Part shown: one piece after another, positions 7,561-16,395 of the stretch
Numbering within the stretch: the stretch's first letter is position 1
Layout of the letters: each line of letters starts with the position of its first letter
Origin: SOJA01 sp964598485
GTDB lineage: Archaea; Thermoproteota; Bathyarchaeia; Bathyarchaeales; Bathycorpusculaceae
DNA: 64,000 nt
Direction of reading: 5' to 3'
Assembly: GCA_964598485.1 (NCBI GenBank)
Contig: CAZRCD010000001.1
Span: 62,001 to 126,000, forward strand
The notes under the pieces: model-generated
Seen by the model: only the letters and a program-made list of their open reading frames with translations
Told to the model about the DNA's origin: nothing
The model's database searches: none
Position numbers and translations under genes: made by a program

Positions 7561-7568
7561 TTTTTATA
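7561..7568 (+). promoter_or_regulatory. TATA box upstream of the DEAD-box helicase
   Basis: TTTTTATATG lies about 115 bases ahead of the ATG at 7678, implying a leader of roughly 90 bases, long for an archaeal mRNA and reminiscent of cold-regulated RNA helicase leaders. Confidence 0.4.
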
Positions 7569-7677
7569 TGAGCCTTGCTACTGAGGGGGTCTGTCACAAT
7601 TACTCATGCTTGAAAGAAGCTTTTGAAGGCTTTTGAAAATTGCGTGCAGAATTTTTGTGATCGGAGGTATGAAACAT

Positions 7678-8946
7678 ATGGAAATAAGATGCTTTGAAGA
7701 TTTGCCGTTAAGTCAAGAAATCATTAACGGCATTGAAGAGCTTGGATTCAGGAATCTTTTCCCAATTCAGGCTCAGGCGATAATGCCTTTGCTTGAGGGC
7801 AAAGATGTTATTGGACAGGCACAGACTGGAACTGGTAAGACTGCGGCTTTCGGAATTCCGATGGTTGAACGTTTAAACCCGAAAATCAAAAGTGTTCAAG
7901 GTCTAGTTTTGGAGCCAACACGTGAACTCGCCATACAAGTTGCAGAGCACATAAGCCGAATTGGCAAATACGCATCATTCAAGGTCTTACCAATCTACGG
8001 CGGAAAACCTATCCAAAACCAAATATATGCGTTGGAAAGAGGCGTCCACATTGTTGTGGGCACGCCAGGTCGCATAATAGATCATTTGAAACGAGGAACA
8101 CTGGATCTTGCGTCGGTGAAGGTTGTTGTTCTGGATGAGGCTGATAGAATGCTCGACATGGGTTTCATAGATGATATCGAATACATACTTTCAAACGTGC
8201 CGACAGATAGGCAGACAAGCCTTTTCTCGGCAACAATTGACCAGTCAGTAATGAATGTATGTGACAGATACATGAGGAAACCCGAAAAAATACTGGTGAG
8301 TAAAGACGAAATAGCCCTTACACAGATGGACCAGTATTATATGGTTGTCAACCCTAGAAACAAGTTTCAGGTCCTATGCAACGTTTTAGACGAAAACCAC
8401 ATAGAACGAGCCATAATATTCTGCAAGACGCGCATAGGAACGAACATGCTAGCGGACAGGTTAGAGAGGCAAGGATATGACGCGAAACCGTTACACGGTG
8501 GTTTTACGCAAGCGCAAAGGGATTCGGTTAGTGACTCTTTCAGGAAAGGAAGACTCAAGTTGCTTGTTGCAACGGATGTTGCTGCAAGAGGTTTGGACAT
8601 TCAAGGAATAACTCACATAATAAACTATGACATTCCATTGGACGCATTAGTATATTTTCACAGGATTGGAAGAACAGCTAGAATGGGAGGCGAAGGAACT
8701 GCTATAACACTTGTGGGCTACGGAGAAATACCAGAACTGGACCGAATAAAAGCATTAACAAAAACTTCAATAGAACAAATGGAAAGTGACATTCAGGTAT
8801 CGTATAGAGAACCCACAGAGACACACAAAGCAATCTGCACCGATTGCGGAAACGAATGCGAGGTTCCATTCAAACCTGACCCAAACAGACCTGTTTACTG
8901 CCGAGAATGCTGGACAAAACGAAAATCCGTGATACAAAGACTTTAA
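7678..8946 (+). CDS. DEAD-box ATP-dependent RNA helicase with C-terminal zinc knuckle
   Basis: All helicase motifs are visible: AQTGTGKTA (I), PTRELAIQ (Ia), GTPGRI (Ib), VLDEADRMLD (II), FSAT (III), ARGLDIQGI (V) and HRIGRTAR (VI). The start at 7678 has GGAGGT nine bases upstream; an in-frame TTG at 7633 is not needed. After the two RecA domains the C-terminus carries CTDCGNECEVPFKPDP and YCRECW, a four-cysteine zinc knuckle of the kind found in several archaeal proteins. Likely role: unwinding RNA duplexes in ribosome assembly or mRNA turnover, perhaps at low temperature. Stands alone. Confidence 0.92.
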   Translation: MEIRCFEDLPLSQEIINGIEELGFRNLFPIQAQAIMPLLEGKDVIGQAQTGTGKTAAFGIPMVERLNPKIKSVQGLVLEPTRELAIQVAEHISRIGKYASFKVLPIYGGKPIQNQIYALERGVHIVVGTPGRIIDHLKRGTLDLASVKVVVLDEADRMLDMGFIDDIEYILSNVPTDRQTSLFSATIDQSVMNVCDRYMRKPEKILVSKDEIALTQMDQYYMVVNPRNKFQVLCNVLDENHIERAIIFCKTRIGTNMLADRLERQGYDAKPLHGGFTQAQRDSVSDSFRKGRLKLLVATDVAARGLDIQGITHIINYDIPLDALVYFHRIGRTARMGGEGTAITLVGYGEIPELDRIKALTKTSIEQMESDIQVSYREPTETHKAICTDCGNECEVPFKPDPNRPVYCRECWTKRKSVIQRL

Positions 8947-8995
8947 TGCAAAAGCTTGCGGGATTGCGGTATTTGAGACTATTTCATAGTACCCA

Positions 8996-9027
8996 CAAAG
9001 AATGAGAAGTTTGCGAGAGATATTGCC
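8996..9027 (+). repeat. Imperfect direct repeat left of the MFS gene
   Basis: Matches 10375-10406 at most positions: both read AAAGA-TGAG, two purines, G, then TTGCG, purine, GAGATAT and end in CC. The pair brackets exactly one gene, whose codon usage differs from its neighbours. Confidence 0.5.
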
Positions 9028-9035
9028 AGCGCTGC

Positions 9036-9049
9036 TGCATGAACATGCA
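9036..9049. promoter_or_regulatory. Inverted repeat TGCATG-AA-CATGCA, possible operator of the MFS gene
   Basis: A 6-bp dyad with a two-base centre, about 95 bases before the chosen GTG start of the transporter. Position fits an operator; no regulator gene is adjacent. Confidence 0.3.
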
Positions 9050-9144
9050 CGCGGGGACGACTCTCCAGCCACAATTTGTGATTACAACACGTGCGTCGCC
9101 TTTTAAACTCTCCACAACACATTGGTAATCGAGGAGGTTACGTA

Positions 9145-10362
9145 GTGCTTATTCGCAAAATTCAGAAGATTTACAGCGAGTATCCCAGAAACTTTTGGAC
9201 TGTAATCGGTGCGCTGTTCATAGACCGCCTCGGCGGTGCCCTTATCTTTCCATTCATCGCTTTGTTTATTACATCAAAATTCGAAGTAGGCATGACAGAG
9301 GTTGGTCAGCTCTTTTTTGTCGTCGCAATTGCCAGTGTCTTCGGCAGCATGATCGGTGGCGCCATGACCGACAAGTTTGGACGTAAAGACATGATCATCT
9401 TTGGTCTGGTTGCCAGTGCTCTCAGTGCCTTGTTATTGGGCTTTGCCGAAGATCTTAACATGATCTATCTTGGTGGTATGGTTGTTGGGCTGTTTGGCAA
9501 CATCGGCGGTCCTGCCCAGCAGGCTATCATCGCGGATTTGTTACCTGAAGAGAAACGTGCCGATGGTTTCGGTCTTCTTCGTATCGCCGCCAACCTAGCT
9601 GTAACGATTGGTCCGGCTATTGGCGGAATTCTAGCAACGAATTCCTATCTTTGGCTCTTCCTCATCGATGCCGTTGCCAGCACCATTACGGCGGTAATCG
9701 TGTTTTTCGTGATCCCAGAGACCAAACCCGAAGTATCAGCGGACAAGCCTAGTGAGAGTTTGATACAAGCCGTGGGAGGCTACTTCAAGGTGGCTCGCGA
9801 TGGCATTTTTATGGCCTTCATTCTCACCTCTATTGTGATGGCACTGGTTTACATACAGATGAACAGCACTCTATCTGTTTACCTGCGTGACGTTCATGCC
9901 ATTCCGGATCAAGGTTTCGGCTACATCCTCAGCCTTAACGCTGGTATAGTGGTGCTCTTCCAGTTCTGGATCACCCGCCGCATAAAGCATCTACCGCCAA
10001 TGATCGCAATGGCTCTCGGCACGTTTTTTTATGCCGTAGGTTTTTCCATGTACGGCTTTGTCTCTTCTTATGTCCTCTTCATGCTGGCAATGGTTGTCAT
10101 CACCATTGGTGAAATGTTCGTTGCTCCGGTTGGTCAGGCGTTGGTCGCTAATTTTGCTCCTGAGGATATGCGCGGTCGTTACATGGCGATGTATGGCTTC
10201 AGTTGGACAATTCCTTTTGCATTTGGTCCTTGGGCTGCTGGGTTGATTATGGACAACTACAACCCCGATTGGGTCTGGTATGCCTGTGGACTCCTCTCTA
10301 TGATTGCCATTGCTGGCTACCTGTTCCTACACTTCCGCATTCGCAAGCGTGATGCTGAATGA
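9145..10362 (+). CDS. MFS drug/metabolite efflux transporter, probably acquired
   Basis: About 406 residues and 12 membrane segments of the DHA1-type major facilitator family, with motif A as GGAMTDKFGRKDM after the second helix and a matching VANFAPEDMRGRYMAMYG segment in the second half. The GTG at 9145 has GGAGGT six bases upstream and is preferred to the ATG at 9091. Arginine is nearly always CGC or CGT, and GGC, GCC and ATC are frequent, unlike the AGA/AGG-rich neighbours. Imperfect direct repeats flank the gene. Both facts suggest horizontal acquisition. Substrate cannot be told from the sequence. Confidence 0.85.
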   Translation: MLIRKIQKIYSEYPRNFWTVIGALFIDRLGGALIFPFIALFITSKFEVGMTEVGQLFFVVAIASVFGSMIGGAMTDKFGRKDMIIFGLVASALSALLLGFAEDLNMIYLGGMVVGLFGNIGGPAQQAIIADLLPEEKRADGFGLLRIAANLAVTIGPAIGGILATNSYLWLFLIDAVASTITAVIVFFVIPETKPEVSADKPSESLIQAVGGYFKVARDGIFMAFILTSIVMALVYIQMNSTLSVYLRDVHAIPDQGFGYILSLNAGIVVLFQFWITRRIKHLPPMIAMALGTFFYAVGFSMYGFVSSYVLFMLAMVVITIGEMFVAPVGQALVANFAPEDMRGRYMAMYGFSWTIPFAFGPWAAGLIMDNYNPDWVWYACGLLSMIAIAGYLFLHFRIRKRDAE

Positions 10363-10374
10363 GCACGTGTTCAC

Positions 10375-10406
10375 TAAAAAGATGAGGGGTTGCGGGAGAT
10401 ATCTCC
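10375..10406 (+). repeat. Imperfect direct repeat right of the MFS gene, with palindrome GGAGATATCTCC
   Basis: Second copy of the repeat at 8996-9027. Its right end forms a perfect 12-bp palindrome (10395-10406), which could also act as a 3' hairpin. Confidence 0.5.
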
Positions 10407-10426
10407 ATTTGCTTTTGTAATATAGG

Positions 10427-10732
10427 TTAAGTCCTATTTTCTTCGGTATCACTTCGAATTTTCAACAATTGCTTACCAATCTTTCTAATCACTTTCTCCT
10501 TAGATTCCTTCTTCGTAACCAAAAGCATACCAGTTTTCAGCCACGGAGTCTTCGGATAACCAGCATCCAAAACAACTTCACAGCTCAAACCTATTTTTTT
10601 CACAGCTTCCTTTATCTCCAAGACTTTTGGAGAAGACACAGCCAAACGTTTAGGAACGCGCCTTCCGTCACCTCTCGTTTTTGTCGAATCGAAATATGCT
10701 GGCCATATGATGATTTTGTCTTGTTTGCGCAT
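10427..10732 (-). CDS. srp19: Signal recognition particle 19 kDa protein (SRP19)
   Basis: A 101-residue protein that binds the tips of SRP RNA helices 6 and 8 and prepares the RNA for SRP54. The family hallmarks are present: KIIIWPAYFDSTKTRGDGRRVPKRLAV near the N-terminus, followed by the helix IKEAVKKIGL and the DAGYPKTPWLKTGMLLV strand-loop-strand. Length is normal. It follows the GluRS gene by about 20 bases and is the last gene of the minus-strand run that starts at the mevalonate kinase. Confidence 0.95.
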   Translation of the reverse strand: MRKQDKIIIWPAYFDSTKTRGDGRRVPKRLAVSSPKVLEIKEAVKKIGLSCEVVLDAGYPKTPWLKTGMLLVTKKESKEKVIRKIGKQLLKIRSDTEENRT

Positions 10733-10750
10733 ATCCTTCTACCTTCCTTA

Positions 10751-12505
10751 TCATCTGTGAGCGCAGTAAGCAGTTAACTTCATATTAACCTCGTCAACTC
10801 TCACGAAGCCGAACCTTTCAAACTGTATTACATCATCTGGCTTCAACCCTTTACAAGCACTTTCCGCGATTCCCTCAGCAACAGTTGCGTCTGGCATAAC
10901 AACTTGACAAGGCAAGTCAGCCCCAATAGGTATCCAATGAATCAACGACGCCCCAACCTTTCTAGCTTCTTCGTACGGTTCGCTGACGAAGGACGCCCCA
11001 GCGGAATATACATCTGTCTTTCCTATTTTTATGTTGAACAACTCCATGAGACGCACAATTTTTCCAGATTTCAAGGCGTCTATGTCACTTGTTGAAACCC
11101 ATAAAGCTACCGCATTATCCGCTCCTTCTGGCTTTATTGTGTATTCTCTGAATCCCCTTTCAGGATAGTCAGGATGTAAACGAAGTTTCGGTGTGAAAAC
11201 TTTAGGGATATTCTTGACCGTTAGTTGTGTTGGATTATGAACAAAGAAATATCTGTCTGCTTTTGGGTCCAATATTTTGCGGTTATGAGCGTACAAGTTT
11301 TCCCAGCTTAAAACCACATCCGAAGTTTTGGGTCCAACATCAACAATCAACCTTTTTATCGCTTCAGGCGTAATCCCACGCCTTCTCAAAGCAGCAAAAG
11401 TAGCCAACCGCGGATCATCCCAGCTCTTATAGACACCAGTTCTCATTCCCTCAACAATCTTCGACTTACTCAAAGAAGCCCCAGTGATCTTAAGCCTCCC
11501 ATAATGTATAGCCTCAGGATACTCCCAGCCTAGATACTTATACATGTATTTTTGCCGAACCTCATTCGTCAAATGCTCTTTTCCACGGATTATATGCGAA
11601 ACACCCATCAAATGATCATCAATGCCACAAGCAAAATTGTAAAGAGGCCAAACATGATACTTGCTTCCAACACGTGGATGCGGATACTTCTTAGAATCTA
11701 TAACCCTGAGCGCAGGCCAGTCCCGAACAGCCGGGTTAGGATGATTCAAATCCGTCTTAACCCGAACCACGGCGTCACCTTCCCTGTAACCGCCCTCCAG
11801 CATATGCTTCCACCGCTTGAGATGCTCCTCAGAAGGTAAATCTCGACATTCACAAGGTTCACTAGCCAAAGTCTTTTCACGGAATTGCTCCCGATCACAC
11901 GTGCAAATATAAGCATAACCATCCTTCAGCAGGCTTTCAGCATACTCATAATAAGCGGCAATTCGGTCACTCTGAATATACTCCTCGTCCAGTTTGCATC
12001 CAAGCCAATCCAAGTCTTCTCTGATGCGGTCATAAAACTCCAAAACAGGTCTCTTCAATTTCGGGTCCGTATCTTCAAAACGCAGAATAAATTTACCTTT
12101 ATACATGCGTGCATACTCATAACATAAAACTATGGCTCGAGCTGAACCCAAATGCAAAACACAATTCGGGTTCGGCGAAAAACGCGTAACAACCTTAGTA
12201 TACTTATCTACATTGGGTAAAGGCGGAAGACGCTTCTCCTCCTCAACCTTCTTTTTCACAAGAGCTTCTGGCCACCTCTCCTCAACAATGCCCTTTTGCT
12301 CGCTTAATGAAAGACTGTTAACTTCCTGAACAACTTCGCCAACAAGACGAGCAATTTCCTTAGCTTTAGATCTTAACTCTGGCTTTTCACCTAGAAGCTT
12401 TCCAACAACCGAGCCTGTTTGTGCTTTGCCATCATGCCTAACAGCGTTTAACAAAGCGAGTTTTCGAATAAACTCTCTAAGCTCAGCGTCTCCTTTAGGA
12501 TTCAA
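10751..12505 (-). CDS. gltX: Glutamyl-tRNA synthetase, archaeal type
   Basis: 584 residues. After a helical N-terminal extension of about 100 residues typical of archaeal/eukaryotic GlxRS, the catalytic core starts with VTRFSPNPNCVLHLGSARA, where HLGS is the HIGH signature. FEDTDPK, the editing-less Rossmann core, and GASLSKSK, the KMSKS loop, follow. The C-terminus has the beta-barrel anticodon-binding domains of class Ib enzymes with GlnRS-like architecture. Archaeal GluRS usually also charges tRNA-Gln, so Glu-tRNA-Gln would need GatDE, not visible here. Sits 23 bases behind the GGPP synthase gene. Confidence 0.95.
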   Translation of the reverse strand: MNPKGDAELREFIRKLALLNAVRHDGKAQTGSVVGKLLGEKPELRSKAKEIARLVGEVVQEVNSLSLSEQKGIVEERWPEALVKKKVEEEKRLPPLPNVDKYTKVVTRFSPNPNCVLHLGSARAIVLCYEYARMYKGKFILRFEDTDPKLKRPVLEFYDRIREDLDWLGCKLDEEYIQSDRIAAYYEYAESLLKDGYAYICTCDREQFREKTLASEPCECRDLPSEEHLKRWKHMLEGGYREGDAVVRVKTDLNHPNPAVRDWPALRVIDSKKYPHPRVGSKYHVWPLYNFACGIDDHLMGVSHIIRGKEHLTNEVRQKYMYKYLGWEYPEAIHYGRLKITGASLSKSKIVEGMRTGVYKSWDDPRLATFAALRRRGITPEAIKRLIVDVGPKTSDVVLSWENLYAHNRKILDPKADRYFFVHNPTQLTVKNIPKVFTPKLRLHPDYPERGFREYTIKPEGADNAVALWVSTSDIDALKSGKIVRLMELFNIKIGKTDVYSAGASFVSEPYEEARKVGASLIHWIPIGADLPCQVVMPDATVAEGIAESACKGLKPDDVIQFERFGFVRVDEVNMKLTAYCAHR

Positions 12506-12528
12506 ATGGCTTAACGCTCTTTTACAGT

Positions 12529-13599
12529 CTAAATTTTCCTTTCAATCAAGAACTTTGCGAAGGCTTTTAATTTTTCCTTTGCATCTGAAGCTGGCAGAAG
12601 GTTTCCGACTTCTCTCCAGCTGTCTTCAACCATTTTTCTGGCAAACTCTTTAACGTATTCTATGGAGCCATATTTTTGCATTATTGCAATGGCTTTGTCC
12701 CTAAGTTTCTGGTCTGAAGTGTGCATTTTCAGGATTTCAACGAGCCTTTCTCTGTCTTTGGCGTCTGCAACCTTCAAGGTGTGGATAACTATTAGGCTTC
12801 TTTTTCCTTCAGTTATGTCTTGTCCGTGCCCACCTTTCTTTTCTGTAAACTCTGTGCTAGTTAGATCTAAAAGGTCGTCTTGCATCTGGAAGGCTACGCC
12901 TATGCTTTCAGCGAAACGTCCAAGCTTTTCAACGAGTTCATCGTTCGCATCCGACAGTACAGCGGCAATTTTTGCAGCCATTCTTGCCAAGGTTCCAGTC
13001 TTGTAAGCACACATCTGCAAATAGTCTCTTTCATCTATTCCATCCGCGTTTGCAATGCCTCTGTGCCACGCTATATCCATTGCTTGACCAAGACTTAGGC
13101 TAATCATCTCTTTCACGTAAACCTCGTAAATCTTGCAAAGTTTCTCAGTGGAAACCTTTTCCCTGTTTTCTATCAGTGGCAACAAAGGTAGGTAATACAT
13201 GGCGTTTCCAGCGTTTATGGCTATGTCCAAGCCATAAATCTTGTATGTACACGGTCTTCCTCTTCGAAATTCAGATGAATCCTCTATGTCATCTATCATT
13301 ATTGTACCATTGTGAATTACTTCAGGAATTATAGCGAAATCAACATAATCCTCTGGGTTTTTACCCAAGACTTCACAGATTAACAGGAAAAGGCTTGGTC
13401 GCCACCTTTTCCCACCTCTATCAAGAAACTCCCAGATAGGCTCAGCAACTGCTTTGTTTAAGGCTTCCGAGTCATAGGCATAGTGCGGCGGGTTGATCCT
13501 GAAAAGAACTGCGTTTTTAGAGAAAATTCTCGGGATATACTTCTCGATAACCTTATCTATCAGGACAGCTTTCTCTTCAAGAAAATTCTCAATATCCAA
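12529..13599 (-). CDS. idsA: Polyprenyl synthetase, probable geranylgeranyl diphosphate synthase
   Basis: Head-to-tail prenyltransferase of 356 residues making the C20 precursor of archaeal ether lipids from IPP and DMAPP. First aspartate-rich motif IDDIEDSSEFRRG, second DDLLD in AFQMQDDLLDLTS, and the upstream GGKRWRP substrate-binding segment are all intact. Residues just before the first motif are IHNGTIM, with small residues consistent with a C20 or longer product; exact chain length is not certain. It starts four bases after the isomerase stop, a tight operon link. Confidence 0.92.
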   Translation of the reverse strand: MDIENFLEEKAVLIDKVIEKYIPRIFSKNAVLFRINPPHYAYDSEALNKAVAEPIWEFLDRGGKRWRPSLFLLICEVLGKNPEDYVDFAIIPEVIHNGTIMIDDIEDSSEFRRGRPCTYKIYGLDIAINAGNAMYYLPLLPLIENREKVSTEKLCKIYEVYVKEMISLSLGQAMDIAWHRGIANADGIDERDYLQMCAYKTGTLARMAAKIAAVLSDANDELVEKLGRFAESIGVAFQMQDDLLDLTSTEFTEKKGGHGQDITEGKRSLIVIHTLKVADAKDRERLVEILKMHTSDQKLRDKAIAIMQKYGSIEYVKEFARKMVEDSWREVGNLLPASDAKEKLKAFAKFLIERKI

Positions 13600-13602
13600 A
13601 GT

Positions 13603-14712
13603 TTAATTCCTCCCTCTCCGCGCATATCTTTCTACGTCAAACCCCCTGACCCCCAACCATTCCGCTGTTCTATCTGTTATCACAAGGGAAACCTCACGCA
13701 AGGTTTCAACTGAATCTGCTCCCACAAGAAACATAACATTCCTCAATTCCTCTGTTAAAAGTGAAAGCACATGTTCAGTTTCTTTTACGCCTTTAACTGC
13801 AGCCTGCAACACTGGTTGAGAAAGACTTGTCAGGCTTGCACCTAGGGCTAAAGCTTTGGCCACGTCCACTCCGTTGCGTATTCCTCCGGAAGCAATAACT
13901 GGAATCCTTACTGTTTGTGAAACCTCAACGATGCTTATCGCTGTGGAGATGCCCCAGTCCCAGAAAACATCGCCTAATCTGCGTTGGAAACTGTTTCCAC
14001 GATTTTTCGCCCGGTAGTACTCAACCGCTGCCCAACTTGTACCACCTGCCCCGCTCACATCTATGCCTTCGACACCCATGTCCTCGAGTTTCTTCGCGTC
14101 TTCACCAGCAATGCCAGCACCTGTTTCCTTCACAATTACAGGCTTATCTAGTTCTCTGGAGATTTCACCTATTTTCTTGAGAACTCCTTGGAAGTTTGTT
14201 TGACCTTCTGGTTGAACAGCCTCTTGTAGTGGATTTAGGTGTATCGCAATGGCATCTGCTTCAATCATTTTTATTGCTTTTTTCACTTCTTTCACGCCGT
14301 ACCCGTTGACAAGCTGAACTCCACCGATGTTCGCGATTAGAAAAGCAGTCGGAGCCTTTTTTCTGGCTACTGCGAAGGTTTTCTCAAGTTTTTTATCTTC
14401 TATTGCTGCTCGTTGGCTTCCAACGCCCATTCCTAAACCCAGTTTTTCCACGGCTTCAGCTATTGTTGCATTGATTTTCGTTGCTTCCATCGTTCCGCCA
14501 GTTATAGCACCTACAATTAATGGTGCTGCAAACTTGTGGCCAAAAACGGTTGTGGATAAGTCTATTTTTTGTTTGTCAATTTCTGGCAAAGCCTTATGAA
14601 TAAAATGGATATCTTCGAAGCCCGTTGTTGTTTTTCTTGCTTGAACGTTCTGGTTTAGCGAGATCTTAATATGGTCTGATTTACGCTTTCTCGTTTCCTT
14701 AGTCAACTTCAT
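13603..14712 (-). CDS. fni: Type 2 isopentenyl-diphosphate delta-isomerase (FMN/NADPH dependent)
   Basis: Interconverts IPP and DMAPP. The 369-residue TIM barrel shows the family signatures: RKSDHIKISL at the start, APLIVGAITGGT, GVGSQRAAIE, IHLNPLQEAVQPEGQTNF with the catalytic Gln/Glu segment, KETGAGI, GVDVSGAGGTSWAAVE and the FMN-phosphate-binding IASGGIRNG. Length is usual. It is in an operon with the mevalonate-pathway genes upstream and GGPP synthase directly downstream. Confidence 0.95.
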   Translation of the reverse strand: MKLTKETRKRKSDHIKISLNQNVQARKTTTGFEDIHFIHKALPEIDKQKIDLSTTVFGHKFAAPLIVGAITGGTMEATKINATIAEAVEKLGLGMGVGSQRAAIEDKKLEKTFAVARKKAPTAFLIANIGGVQLVNGYGVKEVKKAIKMIEADAIAIHLNPLQEAVQPEGQTNFQGVLKKIGEISRELDKPVIVKETGAGIAGEDAKKLEDMGVEGIDVSGAGGTSWAAVEYYRAKNRGNSFQRRLGDVFWDWGISTAISIVEVSQTVRIPVIASGGIRNGVDVAKALALGASLTSLSQPVLQAAVKGVKETEHVLSLLTEELRNVMFLVGADSVETLREVSLVITDRTAEWLGVRGFDVERYARRGRN

Positions 14713-14812
14713 TCCTTCTCTAACAAAGCGCTTTTCACCTTTTCTCTTTAAGAGCTTTATAAATAAAGTTTGGTTTTTGTAGTATCTGGGGAACAGGTTA
14801 TCGAAGCAGCCT

Positions 14813-15199
14813 TCACTTCTCTATTCTGACTACATCATTTTGTAATCGAACTATGTCTCCTGTCTCAATTTTCGAAATGTCAATCTTGTCAATGCAAGGA
14901 ATTTCCGAGATTATTGCTCCTACGGCAACCACGGTTTCACATTCCTCGTTTATGATCCCAGCAGGAGCCGTATCATTCTTCTTCATCCTGTAAAGAGTGT
15001 AGGATCCAACGGTTGACCCTTTACCGTTCGGGAAAACCAGTATTTTGTCCGTCACCTTCTTTCCCTCAAGTTCGTGCCCCTTTTCTATGATCACACCGGT
15101 GTCGGGGTCTACTCCACCGTAAAACGAGATTGGTTGCGAGGTGGTTAAGGCTTCTCCTTCCGCAACTCCTTTTGAGATTATTCTTCCTTTCAGCTCCAT
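14813..15199 (-). CDS. Phosphomevalonate dehydratase small subunit (AcnX_S, DUF126)
   Basis: The small swivel-domain subunit of the archaeal [4Fe-4S] enzyme that dehydrates (R)-5-phosphomevalonate to trans-anhydromevalonate 5-phosphate. Starting at the ATG at 15199 the product is 128 residues, the family length, beginning MELKGRIISKGVAEGEAL, with the conserved NGKGSTVGSYTLYRMK loop carrying the active-site Ser and ending in the DIVRLQND segment. The start overlaps the large-subunit stop (15190), as usual for this pair. A longer start at 15352 would run far into the large subunit and is rejected. Confidence 0.92.
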   Translation of the reverse strand: MELKGRIISKGVAEGEALTTSQPISFYGGVDPDTGVIIEKGHELEGKKVTDKILVFPNGKGSTVGSYTLYRMKKNDTAPAGIINEECETVVAVGAIISEIPCIDKIDISKIETGDIVRLQNDVVRIEK

Positions 15200-16395
15200 T
15201 TTCCTCTCACCGCAGTCTCTATGCACTCTTCTAGGCTTCCCAGTTTTGTCTTCATGCCGTTGTGTCTTGAATAGTAACATCCTTTTGCAGAGGTTGTTGC
15301 AACTGCCCTGAACCTTCCTTTCAATGGAGCCACTGCCATACAAGTGTCGCAAGCAAATTTTCCCCCAAAGTTCTCAATTATTTCCGTGTAGCCTCTTTTG
15401 TCAGCGAGTTGTTTCATTAGCCTTGAGGTTGCAACCCAGAATTCAGTGTTCGAAGATACTTTCTTATTTTTTGACAGCTTTGCTATTTCAGCGATTTCCT
15501 TAATTGAACAGTGGGGACAGCCTATACAGACGAAGTCTATAATGTCAACATCATCGTTAATGCTTTCATACGCTTTTTTTATGTCCACATCTTCGATGGT
15601 GACCTTCTCTTTCGGCAGTTGATGTCTTTCAGATCCAGGGGTTATCCCCTTCATAAAGAACAACGGTTTTGAACCATAAGTCACCACTGAAGCACAGAAC
15701 GATTTCAACTCATCCAAATCAGCGTCTTTCACGCCTGTTATGTATGGTATCTTGTTTCCAAGTTTTTTACCAATACACCACCCAAGGGCTCCCCAATCTG
15801 ATATTTTTTTAAGATTAACCCTCACGTCTACATGAACGTCTGGCACCCTGTTCTCTTCCAAGTGAAGCCCGTAGGACGGCGTTTTACCCACAAAAGCAGC
15901 TGCAAGCGCTGACGGACCACCCTCCCTGTTGGTCTTTGCCCCAATAACAGAGTTAGCGAAAGTAACTGCAGACGACTCAGACCAAGCAATATGCCTCCCA
16001 TACGTTGGTAGACTCCCTATCAGGTATGGGGTACACGTGCAAGAGATAATTATACCCATTTTTCTGAAGGCCTCTATCACTAGGTTTTGTTTTTCAGCGA
16101 ACTCTTTGGAGATTCCAAGTTTTTTCCAATTCTCCAAATCCATTCCTGCAGGGTTCAAGGTTGTGAGAACCTTGACTTTTCCGTCCCTTGCTAGTTCATC
16201 TAGAAATTCCAGACCAGCATCTCCTAGGTTGTGGTATGACACGCCTGCCACTTGAACAGAATCTATGTTTATGAGTTTTTCAGCACCGTAGATGTCTCCT
16301 AAGGCAACGAGTATCTCCATGGATTTTTTTACTGTGTAACCTTCTTCTCCATTCAGCATTCTTTCTTCTTCTTTTGTGAGATACATAAGAATCAC
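15190..16395 (-). CDS. Phosphomevalonate dehydratase large subunit (AcnX_L, DUF521)
   Basis: Aconitase-X-type catalytic subunit, about 400 residues, of the archaeal mevalonate pathway. Cysteines available for the Fe-S cluster are seen in SCTCTPYL, CIGCPHCS and CDTCMAV. GAKTNREGGPSALAAAFVGKTPSYGLHL is the conserved central segment. The GTG at 16395 overlaps the UbiD-type gene stop by four bases (GTGA), suggesting translational coupling; an ATG at 16386 is the alternative. Together with the small subunit and the decarboxylase it replaces phosphomevalonate kinase and diphosphomevalonate decarboxylase. Confidence 0.93.
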   Translation of the reverse strand: MILMYLTKEEERMLNGEEGYTVKKSMEILVALGDIYGAEKLINIDSVQVAGVSYHNLGDAGLEFLDELARDGKVKVLTTLNPAGMDLENWKKLGISKEFAEKQNLVIEAFRKMGIIISCTCTPYLIGSLPTYGRHIAWSESSAVTFANSVIGAKTNREGGPSALAAAFVGKTPSYGLHLEENRVPDVHVDVRVNLKKISDWGALGWCIGKKLGNKIPYITGVKDADLDELKSFCASVVTYGSKPLFFMKGITPGSERHQLPKEKVTIEDVDIKKAYESINDDVDIIDFVCIGCPHCSIKEIAEIAKLSKNKKVSSNTEFWVATSRLMKQLADKRGYTEIIENFGGKFACDTCMAVAPLKGRFRAVATTSAKGCYYSRHNGMKTKLGSLEECIETAVRGKWS

